From Agrostemma githago (taxonomy: Eukaryota > Streptophyta > Magnoliopsida > Caryophyllales > Caryophyllaceae), in the NCBI GenBank assembly GCA_958450325.1, contig OY288241.1:44219978-44283977 (forward strand): DNA of 64,000 nucleotides, in the 5' to 3' direction. The notes beneath the pieces were generated by a model. It was not told the origin of the DNA. It saw only the letters and a program-made list of their open reading frames with translations, and made no database searches. The position numbers were made by a program, and so were the translations under genes. The stretch's first letter is position 1. Every line of letters begins with the position of its first letter. Shown in pieces: positions 22,686 to 33,989 of the stretch.

Positions 22686-23220
22686 GTCTGCTCAGGGCTT
22701 GCAGGCTGATTAATTGAGCCAGAGAGTCAGGCTCTTTTCTGTACTTTTTATTTGCTGTTGAATGTAACTTGCCCATTTTGGGCTGTTTTTCTTAATGAAT
22801 GAAAAAATCAGGCTGTTTGGTTACATTTTCGTTGGTTTTTTTTAATGAATGCGGGGATGACGTCATTGGGTGACCAGCTCTCTGACACCCTTTGCCTTTT
22901 CGAGGCCCTTCTTGGGAAGAGGTGGGCGGTTGTTGTTTCAAAATGCGACACGTGGGATAGTTCTTGGGGAGGTACTGTTAGTGGGGCGGCCCTTCAGCTT
23001 CGTAGGCTTATATAAGCCCCTCTCCTCCCCCTATTTCCCTTTTTCACACTTTTTAAACTCAAAAACCCTCTTCATTCCTCCACTGTTTGAGAACTCTTTT
23101 CTCAAGACTGAGAAGCTTCTCCCGTCGGATTTTCAAGCGGCAATCACCGTTTCTAGGTTAGAATCTCGCCCCTAAAACCCTTTTCTTTTTAATTTCTTCA
23201 CATCTTCTCTTCCTGAATCA
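22686..23220 (+). promoter_or_regulatory. Y-X intergenic region with X promoter in B
   Basis: TATATAA at 23009-23015 lies in GCTTATATAAGCCCC, 206 bases before the X start codon, with a C/T-rich leader after it. An equivalent box at a similar distance precedes X in element A. AATGAATGAAAAAA-type sequence near 22795-22808 downstream of Y may serve Y polyadenylation. Confidence 0.55.
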
Positions 23221-25592
23221 ATGTCTCGTGCTCGTATTCTTACTTTTATCGACCCGCCGTTTGAGAGGGCGGAGGGTGGAGAGGAGGGTAGGACTAACCT
23301 GGCCTCCTCTTCTGGGGTTAGGTTTACCGGGGAGGATTACCCTGAGGGAGAGGATACCAACTCCCCTGAACCTCCCCCTTTTGACGTCGTTGATTCCGAC
23401 GACGAGGCCCTGGAGATAAACCCTTCTAGGATAGCTGGTCCCCTTGTCCCTAGGGAGAAGGGGAGGATATATTATCTAGATAAGGCCAAGTACCAGATCC
23501 CCTTAAGGACTTACCCTGAAGCCAAAAATCGAGATTTAATTTTGGCACTTAACACTGCTGAGGCCATTGAGGACTTTTACAATTTTGGGGAGGGGTATAC
23601 AATTGTGATTCCTGGGGAGAAGGACATAATGTGTTATCCCCCTGACGGCTGCATAGCCGTCTATCACAAAAGTTTAGAGTTCGGCCTGCGATTCCCCCTA
23701 CACTCTTTCCTGGAGGAGGCCTTCAGGAGAATGAATGTGGCCATAGCTCAGTTAACAGCCACTGCGATCAGGTCGTTAATATCCTACACTTGGACCTGCA
23801 TCTTCCATGGGGAGGGACCCACTATTAATGCCCTGCGTTATATGGTGGGGCTGCAAATGGTATCCTCGTCAGGGGGGGATGGCTCCCCTGGATATTGGTC
23901 CCTTCAGAGGCAGAAGGGCTACACCTTAGTCTGGTCGGCTTTAAACAGCCTGAAAGACTGGAAAAACAATTTTTTATATGTACACAGCGCTTCTGGGTGG
24001 AAGATTCCTAGACACTTTAGAAATCACGTCCATACTCGCCTGGAAACTCGTGAGGAGTACCACCCAGGCGTTGGGGGGAAGGCCTTGGAGGTAAAATTAA
24101 ACAGGCTGGACGAGAAAGTGATCAAGAAATTTGCGGCTGTCACTGATAAATCCGGCGTTTGTGGCCCTGGCTTCTGGCTTCCTCACGCAGAGCTCATTGC
24201 CACGGATAACTATTTGGGCCGCGTGGGCCTGATTCCTGGCCTTGAAGAAGGTTGTTCAGGGATTTTTACCGGCCTTGTTGCTCTGTTTTTTCTATGTTTC
24301 TTCCTAACCGGTTGTTCTTTTGCCCTGCAGATTCCAATTCTCGCCTCTGGTCGAGGAAGGAGGTAAAGAGGCTTGGCTTGAACGAGGATTTCTTGATTAT
24401 TTCAAAGCGTCCCTCCCTTCCTTCGAGCTACAAGAAGGGTGAGAAGAATCTAATGAGGTTCGTGAAGAGTCTTTCAGCCAGCCGAAGGCTTCCTCTTCCT
24501 CCAAGGCTGCCGCCTGTAAAGCCGACGGCTCCTCCCTCCGATGTTCAGGGTGCAGAGGCAGAGGTCACCTCAGAGGCCACCCCTTCCCCTGCCGGCAAAC
24601 GAGGTGATTCTCCTGTGGGGACCCACACCCCCCAGGGATCACACCCTGCCAACTCTGAAGGAACTGGGGAGAGCGTCCCCCTGGAATGCAAGAGGAAAAG
24701 AGATAGAGAACCCTCTGGGGCTGCTCATGTGGTTGACCTGGAGACCGACGTTGAGACCCCTGAGCCAAAACGCCCTGCCCGTGAGATTCCAGGCACTCTC
24801 TTCTCAGAGGAGAACACGGAATTCCACTATACTGCGGGCGATAGTGTGGATGTCTCTGCCCTGGTTTCAGATTCTGGGGCCGTCCTGGCAGACCGCCTTA
24901 CCAAGTCTGTGACTTCTACCTCCCATCAAGTGATTCAATATATTCAGTGCACTTCCAGGGTGCTACAAGCCTCGGCTGAGTTGGCGGCTCTCAGCCGCCT
25001 GAGCGATGAGGAGCTGATTGTCACTCCTAGGGTTCCCCCTCCTGATCGTCTGGCCATGGTGGAAATGGATGTCACCCTGATCGGCAACTTGAAGGATAAG
25101 TTGGCGAAACAGGAAGGTGAGATGGAGGAAGTGAAGGGTCAGGCGACTCAATGGAAGCTCCAGGGGGAGAAGGCCATGAAAGAAGTGTCGAAGCTGGAAG
25201 CGGATTTGAAAGAGAGCAAGCTGGCGGTGGAGCAGGCAAAGAAGTCTCTGCCTGAAATGGAACATACAAAAAGAAAGGCAGTCGACCTGGAGGAGCGCTT
25301 GTCGAAGGCTGACTCGGAGCTTAAGCAGGCTCAGGCTGATCTGAAGGTCAAGGGCGAAGAATGGCAAAGGGAGAAAGATACCATCCTGGAGGAGACTGAA
25401 ATCGCAGTGGATACAAGTTTTCAAGATGGGGCCAACTCTTCACTGGAACTCGTCATGGAAGTAATCAGGGAGATGTTCCCTGATTTCGATGAGGAAGCCT
25501 TCAAAAGCCTTTACTCCATCAAGAATGAAGCTCGGGCTAGCAAGCCGGCTGAGGAAACTGCTGGTGCCAGTAAGGATGCCCCCAACGTTTGA
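23221..25592 (+). CDS. Antisense accessory protein X of element B (763 aa spliced)
   Basis: The inferred exons are 23221-24250 and 24331-25592 with an 80-nt GT...CCCTGCAG intron, phase 1. Splicing is needed to keep the frame, since 80 is not a multiple of three. Element A has an intron at the same residue. Domains: an acidic N-terminus (DVVDSDDEALEI); a conserved central domain at about residues 75-345 (FYNFGEGYTIVIPGEKD, FGLRFPLHSFLEE, SGGDGSPGYWSLQRQK) resembling the plant 'putative gypsy type transposon' domain (Transposase_28); a Pro/Thr-rich linker; a coiled coil near residues 590-710; and a short conserved tail (ANSSLELVMEVI). Function is unknown. Both exons are open. It is transcribed toward gag-pol. 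Confidence 0.72.
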
Positions 25593-25798
25593 TGTGCAGG
25601 GGCTTTGCCCTCTCTTCTTGCTCTGAGCCTTTATCTTTTGATAACTTTTAACTTTTGCGCCCGAGTTATGATGGGCCGGCTGTCTTTGTAATTTTTAATC
25701 CCTTTGTCCTTGGATATTTTTAATGTTTTTGTAAAAACACTTGAATCTGTTATGAATGTCTTTTATTTCAGCCTGCTTTTTCCTTTTTTAAAGGTACG

Positions 25799-26430
25799 AC
25801 CTGACTTTTGCCTTTGTTTGAAGCTCAGGGAGCTTGCCCCCTGCCTGTCCAGAGGCAGGGAGGGGTTTTTGATTGTTTTTTTTTATACAAGGTTGGGGGA
25901 TTGCCCCTAGTCCTTGTTATTGGCGTGCGGAGCCTGGCCTGACCCTGGCTTCTTATTCGAAGTCCAGGAGGCCTGTCCCCTGCCTGCCCAGGGGCAGGGA
26001 GGGGTTTTGGCGTTTTTTATACAAGGTTGGGGGGATTGCCCCCAGTCCTTGTTTTTGGCGTGCGAAGCCTGGCCTGACCCTGGCTTCTTATTCGAAGTCC
26101 AGGGGGCCCGCCCCCTGCCTGCCCAGGGGCAGGGAGGGGTTTTGGCATTTTTTATACAAGGTTGGGGGGATTGCCCCCAGTCCTTGTTTTTTGGCGTGCG
26201 AAGTCTGGCCTGACCCTGGCTTCTTATTCGAAGTCCAGGGGCCTGCCCCCTGCCTGCCCAAGGGCAGGGGGGGTTTTGGCGTTTTTTATACAAGGTTGGG
26301 GGAATTGCCCCCAGTCCTTATTTTTGGCGTGCGGAGCCTGGCCTGACCCTGGCTTCTATTCGAAGTCCGGGGGCCTTCCCAGGGGTAGTCAGGGGGATTG
26401 AAATTTTTCTTGGGGGGCCTATTTTCCTTG
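25799..26430. repeat. Tandem-repeat array of element B, about 134-bp units
   Basis: CCTGACCCTGG recurs at about 25938, 26073, 26209 and 26342, with a diverged unit before it, so the period is 133-136 bp. Each unit includes CCCCCTGCCTGCCC...GGCAGGG, TTTTTTATACAAGG and GGGGGATTGCCCCCAG. It is homologous to the array of element A in the same position between gag-pol and gene X. Open frames across it (25873-26401) are repeat artefacts. Confidence 0.8.
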
Positions 26431-26648
26431 GTTTCAGCAACAGGGGGGCCTCCCCCTATTGCCCCCTGCTCGTTTGTATGTGAATAACTGCAAATTTTGA
26501 ACAGGCAACGAGTATGGATTGAAAGCTTTTCATTTCTTCGGGACTTGCTACAATCATTTGTGGCAGGGGTCATCGAAAATTCTGTTTTGACCGTCCTCCG
26601 CCGGTTTTTCTTTGACAAGTAAAAAAAAGGCTATCTAGCTTCCTATTT

Positions 26649-29600
26649 TTAAACATAGTACTTCTTTAGGGTGTCTATATTCCAGTGTGCGGCTAACTCG
26701 TGGCCTTCAAGGTTGGCGATCTTGTAGGTGCCTGGCCCTTTAATCTGGGTTACCCTGTATGGGCCTTCCCAGTTGGCGCTTAGTTTTCCAAGTTCATACG
26801 CTTTTCCTACCGCCTGCGTTTTTCTTAGGACTAGGTCTCCCACCTGAAAACTCCTCTCATTTACTCTTCTGTTGTATGCCCTTCTCATTCTTTGTTGGTA
26901 GGCAGCTATGTTAATGCTGGCCTCCTCCCTGATTTCATGGACCAGGTCCAGGGCTTCAGCCATTGATGCTTCATTATCTGCCTGATTATATATTTGGGAT
27001 CTCAGAGTTGGTATCCGGGCTTCTATGGGTAACAAGGCCTCTACTCCATAGACTAGGCCAAAGGGTGTCTGGCCTGTAGACTCCTTGCGTGTGGTTCTGA
27101 TTGACCATAGAATACTTGGCAATTCGTCTGCCCACCTACCTTTAAGGTCATCTACCATTTTCTTAAATCCGTTCAGGATCTGCTTATTGGCAGCTTCAGC
27201 CTGCCCATTAGTTTGTGGGTGGCAGACAGCGGAGTAGGCGACTGCTATTCCATGCCCCTCCAGCCAGGTTCTCAGGGGGTCATTGTCAAACTGCCTTCCG
27301 TGGTCGAACACCAGCATCTTTGGTAAGCCAAATCTGGTTATGATATTCCTCCAGATGACTTTTCTAACTGCAGGTTCGGTGATGTTAGGGACTGCTTCAG
27401 CTTTGATCCATTTGGTAAAGTAGTCAATCCCTACTATTAAGAACTTCCGACCTCCGGTAGCTGCAGTAAAGGGGCCCAGTATGTCCATTCCTCATTGAGC
27501 GAAAGGGATGGGGGAGAGGATCGGCCTGAGCTCCTGGGCTGGAGCGTGGATTGAAGGGGCAAAGAGTTGGCATTTTCTGCATTTTCAAGTCAGATCTCTT
27601 GCGTCTGCTAGCAAGGTCGGCCAGTAGTACCCTGCCCTCAGGGCTTTGTGTGCCAGGGAACTTCCTCCTATGTGGTGCCCGCAAATTCCTGAATGAATGT
27701 CGTCTAGAACTTCTTCCGCCTGCCCTGCCCCCAGGCATTTGAGTAGGGGTGAGGAAAACGACTTTTTGTATAAGTCTTCTCCTATCAGTACAAACCATGT
27801 GGCCCTTGCCAGCGTTTTTCTCTTTTGAGCGGGGTCAAGCGGTAAGATTCCATGTTTTTTGAATTGGATGATTGGAGTCATCCAATTTTCTGGGTCATCC
27901 TCTTCAATGATATTAACCGGCTGATGGGAGGTGGTAGATTTTTCTTGGACCACGTCCACCCAGACTGATCTTCGTATGTCTTGTAAGCTTGAGCTGGCCA
28001 GCTTTGATAGGGCGTCTGCCCGGTTATTCTGGGATCGGGGAATCTGCCTGATTTTGTAGAACTTAAGCCCTGATAGCTCTTGCTTCACCCTTTCCAAATA
28101 CGTGGCCATAGCCTGATCTCTTGCTTCATACTCTCCATCGATTTGGTTGGCGATGAGCTGGGAGTCTGTTGCCAGAATTACCCGCTCTGTTCCGGCGACT
28201 TTGGCCAATTTTATGCCTGCAAGGACGGCCTCATACTCGGCCTCGTTGTTAGATGCAGGGAAGGTGAACCTGAGAGCATGCTCAAAGTCCGTTCCTTCAG
28301 GGCTGGTTAATACGACCCCTGCCCCTGCACCGTTGGTCGTGGAAGATCCGTCCGTGTACACTACCCATTCTCCAGTGGGGGATCATCTTCCTCTGAGTGG
28401 GAGCATTCGGCCAGGAAATCCGCCAGGGTTTGCGCTTTTATGGTCGCCCTGGGCTGATAAGATATTCCTAGTCCGCTTAACTCGACGGCCCATTTCAGCA
28501 GTCTTCCTGACTTCTCGAATTTTCTAAAACTTTTTCCAATGGTTGATCGGTCAACACTATGACAGGGTGTGCTTCGAAGTAAGGTCTGAGTTTTTGGGCT
28601 GCAACGACGACTGCGTATGCTGCCTTCTCAACCACAGGGTAATTCTTCTCAGCTGCCCCCAGGGCATGACTCACAAAGTATATGGGCTGTTGAGAGCCTG
28701 ATTCCTCTCTCAAGATAATTGTACTTACTGTCGAGTTGGTGACGGCGATGTAAAGGAAACGTTTTTCCCCTGCCACTAGTCTCGCAAGGGTGGGGAGTTT
28801 TTTCAAGTGTTCCTTTAGTTGTCCAAAGGCTTCCTTCTGCTCATCCTCCCACTTAAACTGTTTGTTGCCCTTCAAGACCTTGAAGAATAGTGTTGATTTA
28901 TCTGCTGATCTGGCAATGAAGCGTGCCAGGGCAGCCATTCTGCCAGTTAAGCGCTGGATATCCCTAATGGTCTTCGGTTCTGGAAGGTCCAAGACTGCCT
29001 GAACCTTTTCAGGGTTGGCGTCTATTCCCCTTTCACTGACCAGAAAACCTAGGAATTTTCCTGAGCAAACCCCGAATGTGCATTTTTTGGGGTTGAGCTT
29101 CATCTTGTAAGCGCGCAGGGAGGAGAAGGTTTCTTGTAAGTCTGTCAAGTGTTGATTGTCTCCCTTGCTTTTTACTATTGCGTCGTCGACGTAGGCCTCT
29201 AAATTCCTACCCTTATGTTTTTCAAAGACCTTTTCTACTAATCGTTGGTAGGTGGCGCCTGCATTCTTCAGTCTGAAGGGCATCATTTTGTAGATATAAG
29301 TGCCATGACTGGTGATGAAGGCACACCTTACCCTGTCAGGCTGCCACAAATACACTTGATGGTATCCTGAGAAGGCATCCAGAAAGCTTAGCATGGAGTA
29401 CCCACTGGTGGCGTCTACCAACTGGTCTATTCTGAGAAGGGGATAGCAGTCTTTTGGGCAGGCCTTGTTGAGGTTTGTGAAGTCCACGCACATTCTCCAT
29501 GCGCCCGAGGAGTTTTTCACCATTACGACATTTGCCAGCCATTCAGGGTAATCACAGATTTCAATGAAATCCGCTTTCAAAAGTTTTTCTATCTCATCCT

Positions 29601-32383
29601 TTATGGCTAGGTCTTTCTCTGCTGACATGTTTCTTTTCTTTTGTTTGACGGGGCGGGCCTCCGGATTCACGTTCAGCCTGTGAATGATGTAAGCTGGGTC
29701 GACCCCTGGCATTTTGTCCGCAGAGTAGGCGAATACGTCCCTGTTATCTCTCAGGACCTTGATTAGCTCCGCCTGGTAGGACGCCTCCAGATCAGCTCCT
29801 ATGAGGACTTGTCTGCCCGGCTCCAGATCCACCAGCATACTTTCCCCCAAGGTTCCAGGTGGTCAGCCGCCTGCTGTCTGGCTGGGATCTCACCCTCCCT
29901 GTTGGGGGAACTGTCAGCTTTCCTTTTTCTCTTTCTCTCAGTTTCATGGGTTTGGAGGGCCACCGAATAGCACTGCCTAGCTGACTTCTGGTCTCCATGA
30001 ATTTTTCCTTCCATGCCAAAATCTGTTACATAGGCTACAGTCAGAGCCCTGATTGATATGGCTGCTTCGATTTCGTCCAAGGTAGCTCTGCCTATCAGGG
30101 CGTTGTATGCAGACCTTGCGTCTACTACAACAAATGAGGCCCTGACATTTCTGGCGGAGGCTCCTTCCCCAAATGTTACGGGCAGGTCGATGATACCCAT
30201 GGGGAGTACACCTGCCCCGCTGAATCCATATAAGGACCCAGGGGCTGGCCTCAGGTTCCTCTTTTCCAGGCCCATCCTCTCGAATGCGTCCTTGTACAGT
30301 AGGTTGGTATAAGCTCCTGTGTCTACCATGCATCTTTTTACGATGTAGTTGCTGATTACTAGGGACAGTACCAGGGGGTCGCTGTGGGGGTATATTACCC
30401 GCCCTGCATCCTCTGGGGTGATGCTCAGGGTCGCGCCCTTGGGACTCCCTGTCCTCTCAGCATAGCAGACTTGGTTTCGCAATTCCCGGATCTGTCTTTT
30501 TTGGCTTCTCCTACTTGACCGGCCCTCTGCGTCCCCTGATATCACATGGATTATCATGCGGGTTTGTGCCGAGCCTTCAGGCTTATCTGCCACCTCTTTC
30601 TGGCTCTTGTTTCTCGCTGCGTAATTGCTCAGCCATCCATTTCTGATAAGCTTCTCAATTTTTTCCTTCAGGTGGCGGCACTCCTCGGTGGTGTGCCCCA
30701 CACAAACGTGGAATGTGCAAAAAAAATTCGGATCCCCCTTTGGCTGCGAGGCTTGTTGGGATGATTCCATTTTGCCGTCTCTTTTTCCAGTTCGAAGATC
30801 TCTGCCCTGGATTTGTTAAGGGCTGTGTAACTATCGAATCTGGGTTGGTATGTTGTGCGTTCTTTTCTAGGGGTATCCCCCCGCTCATCTTTCTGTCTGT
30901 TTTGCTCGTTCCTTCTGCGTCAACCCTGCGGTCCCCCCTACGGCCTGGTTGGCTCTGCGGGGGTATCCGGCAGGCTGTGGAATTCTTCTTGCAATATGAA
31001 GCCCTCGGCGATTTTCCTGGCTTTGGCCAGGGTCTCAGGCTGAGCGCTGATCATCTGATTCTTCATCTCCCCCGGGAGCAGTGAGATGGTCAGAGCGTAT
31101 GCAGCCGTCGAGTCGTCGATCTCCCTGACCTACTGGTAAGACAGGTCAAATCTCTTTAGGTAATCTCGGACACTTTCCCCCTTCTTTTGCTTCAGGGTCA
31201 TCACGTCAAACCGAGTGAGACGGCGCCTCTTATTTCCTGCGTATTGCTCTAAGAAAGCTTCAGCGAGCTCGATGAAGAAACTGATCGACCCCTGACGAAG
31301 GTCCCTGAACCATCCTTGTGCTAGTCCAACCAGGGTGGTCGGGAAGACTTTGCACCAGACTGCGTCATCTACGTCATACATGCCCATGTGACTCTCAAAG
31401 GCTGCCAAATGATCTTCTGGGTCTGAAGTTCCGTCGAATTTGACGGAGGGCATTTTAATCTTCGGGATGGGGTACTCCTGTACGTCAGGGTGAAGTGGTG
31501 TTTTGGTGGGTCTGCCTACCAATCGTGACCTGCTCCCCCCAGAGTGGTAACCGTAGTCATCCCATCTTCCAGGGGTCGGTTTCCTTGTACTGGGGGAGTG
31601 GTGCCTTGGTGGCAGCCTGCTTATAGCCTCATCTTCCCTATCAGGGGTGGGATGCCTGGTTCTTTTTCTTTGGGGCTGGTCAAGGTTGTCGCCCTGGCGA
31701 TGCCTTGACTCGAGTGGTTGCCCCCAGTTGAGCCTGGACTGCAGACTTTGAGATAGCCCTGGAGTTGGCTGTTCCTCTGCTGCTGGCGTCAACCGGGAGA
31801 AGACTCCACCCTGCTTTTCTCCCAGACGTTTGGATGCAGGCTCTTTATGCTTCATTCGGTCTTGAAGGCCCTGGGATAATCCCCTTTTTTCTCTGGCAGC
31901 CGTGGACTCCGTAGTGTGTATAGAGAATGCTTGTTGTTGAGCTGCTTGCTCCTGATTGCCGGTAATACGTTTCTGGGTTTGCTGGTTCCCCTTGGCCACT
32001 TTCAGTGCTTTCCGTTGGATGTTCCTGGCGGCGGTTCGCTTCGTACCCCTGGCACCCTCTCCACTCTCAAAGTGAAGTTGCCTAGGAGTAGTAGCAATCC
32101 TGCCAACCAAGTCCTCTGGAGTGAACTCTTGGTTAAGCATTGCTGAGAAGAAGGCTGCAGTTTGCAAAACCTGGGCAGGGGTGAGGTTTAAATTAGGCCT
32201 TTGATGGCCAACCTGCCCAGCTGTGACTGCAGCGCCTTCCTCAGGTGTCTCACGAAGGCTGGAACGTCCTACCCCTGGGATTGTTGCAGCGGGCGTTCTC
32301 CCAGGTGCAGACATTTCATATGGGGGGATCACCGGTGGTACCGTCGGACCCGCCCCGGAGCTTGCCTCTATGATTTCAGGCAT
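26649..32383 (-). pseudogene. Broken gag-pol of element B
   Basis: This is the counterpart of the intact 1907-codon gene of element A. Pieces: gag 32383-31130, ending at a TAG where A has a Gln codon; nucleocapsid, linker and protease 30770-29799 (MVDTGAYTNLLYKDAFERMG); RT and first RNase H 29850-28495 (AYVDDAIVKS); second RNase H 28361-27585 (YTDGSSTTNGAGAG); integrase 27488-26649 (MDILGPFT, VFDHGRQFDN, GQAEAANK). The pieces lie in three reading frames. I count at least three frameshifts and four nonsense codons, so this copy cannot make its own replication proteins. The start MPEII corresponds to MPEIV in A. Confidence 0.9.
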
Positions 32384-32443
32384 TTTTGTTGTGATCGATT
32401 GTGGTTGATTTTTGTGGGTAATTTCGTGGGTACAACCAGATAC

Positions 32444-32461
32444 TCCCTACAGACGGCGCCA
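32444..32461 (-). other. Primer-binding site of element B
   Basis: On the minus strand, just inside the 5' LTR, it reads TGGCGCCGTCTGTAGGGA. Element A has one difference (TGGGGA end), suggesting a mutation here. Confidence 0.8.
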
Positions 32462-32464
32462 AAT

Positions 32465-33146
32465 TGTTCCGGTATGGAAACAATTAAACCCAACTCTGAG
32501 TTCGGATCTTAATTAACGTAATTGAAGTTCAAAGTGATCGATATAAGTCTTCCTTGACTATCCCCTTCCTCCTCACTCCGATGGTCGAACTTTCCAGGCG
32601 GAGATGGTCTGCTCTTGCACAGGGAACACACAGGGTCCCGGAGGTGTCCGAGGGAACCCTCTCTGATGCCTAAGTCAGTCCGTGAAATGCCTTAACGAAC
32701 CTAGCTCGTGAGGAACTAGGCGGCGGTTTTTAGAGTGAGAATCTAGAGAGAGAATTTCCAACCCCCTTCTTGTGGAAAATGGAAGAGTATTTATACCTTC
32801 TAACAAGGGAGAGGAAGGAGGAGAGAGAGTGAGAGAAGGGGTGGATGAGGGGGTGACAAGTGGCTTCACCTCATCCACTCATTCCCCTTTACCTTTAGGC
32901 AAAATAACGGGAGGGCCCTTGATTTCCCCTACTCCTGCTGGGCATGTGAATACCCGAGAACCAGAAGGCAGGGAGTACTGGTTGCCCTGCTCGGCGGGCG
33001 GTGACGCCCTGCCGGGCAGGTTGATGCCTTGGAGTGATGGCTTCTCGCTTCATGACCTGCCTGGTAGGTCCTTCTTCATTCCCGGGTCGGGCCACCCTGG
33101 GACTCAAATGGCGGGCGACCCGCTTGCAGGCTTCCGACCCCCATCA
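32465..33146 (-). repeat. 5' LTR of element B
   Basis: A 682-bp copy matching 21093-21774 without length change and with about 25 substitutions, mostly transitions. TATAAATA is at 32788-32795 (minus). Confidence 0.9.
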
Positions 33147-33151
33147 CAAGC
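33147..33151. repeat. Target-site duplication of element B, right copy
   Basis: CAAGC follows the right LTR, matching 21088-21092. Confidence 0.9.
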
Positions 33152-33471
33152 AATCATGCCTAAATGGTGAGGGTAGGGATTAGTTGGACCGGTAGAGTCC
33201 AGTCGTTTAGTATTATGTTGTATTAGTTGATATTATGTGGCATATTAGCATTAGTTTTTGTGGAGTTTAGACACGTTATTAATTTTCCGGGACGTTCGGA
33301 TTTTGGATGCTTGATGTTGATGCCTCGACAAAGGCTCGATTTAACCAGTTTTGTTTTTAATGAGAAGCACATTTATTTTTATTTTTTTTTCGTGGTGGCT
33401 CGCAAATCGATTCTTCATTTTACTCGGAGCGCCTTTTCGGGTTTTCACTCCGTCGTCGGCTCACCCTTTTG

Positions 33472-33502
<31 letters not shown>

Positions 33503-33989
33503 TGTTTTTGTTTTTGTTTTTGTTTTTGGTTTTTTGACGGTTCGCAACTCGTTTCTTCATTTTGCCCGGGTCGCCCTTTCGGGTTTTCACCCCGTCCTCA
33601 GCTCGTCGTTTGTTTTAAACGACGGCTTGCTCTCGTTTCTTCATTTTGCCCGGGCCGCCCTTTCGGGTTTTCAGCCCGTCCTCGGCTCGTCGTTTGTGCT
33701 TTGTCATTTTAACTCACTCATTGACCGGGTTGTGGGAGGAATCCCGGTTTACTCATGAATCGATTGATCGACAGTTTTGTTTTAGCTGTTTGGTTGTACC
33801 CGTAGAAGGGTTGCCTACGTATCCGCTTTTGGACGGAATCAAACCATGCTCGTAGTTCTTTTTTTTTTAAATGTGAGTGAGTTTGCTTTAGACTCGCCTA
33901 TGCCAATTATCGATGCGAACTTGATTAATAATTTTTTTGCTTTTCCCCTAAGTCGGAGATTGGGATGTGGTTGGTAGGGTGTCTACGGG
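33152..33989. other. Spacer of element O between antisense gene and integrase, with tandem repeats
   Basis: No coding sequence is supported. From about 33405 to 33700 an 86-bp unit (TTTCTTCATTTTGCCCGGG, CGCCCTTTCGGGTTTTCA, CCCGTCCTCGGCTCGTCG) occurs three times. A TTTTG/TTTTTG microsatellite (33467-33536) lies between the first two copies. Confidence 0.55.
33467..33536. repeat. (TTTTG/TTTTTG)n microsatellite
   Basis: About four TTTTG units are followed by about eight TTTTTG units. It is low complexity and non-coding. Confidence 0.9.

Larger units (their letters stand above)
21093..33146 (-). mobile_element. Element B: degenerate Tat/Retand-like LTR retrotransposon with antisense genes
   Basis: Two 682-bp LTRs (21093-21774, 32465-33146) are flanked by perfect CAAGC duplications. 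Minus-strand order: 5' LTR, primer-binding site, gag-pol (broken), tandem repeats, antisense genes X and Y, 3' LTR. About 25 differences between LTRs (3.7%) by eye suggest an insertion well before A and C. It is inserted in element O just beyond the end of O's antisense gene. It is the same family as element A, at a clearly diverged subfamily level (LTR starts TGATGGGGGTC here, TGATTGGGGGT in A). Confidence 0.92.

Noticed and set aside
25873..26401. Repetitive frames with repeated ACP/PCLP segments
   Set aside because: Same artefact, from the 134-bp array of element B.
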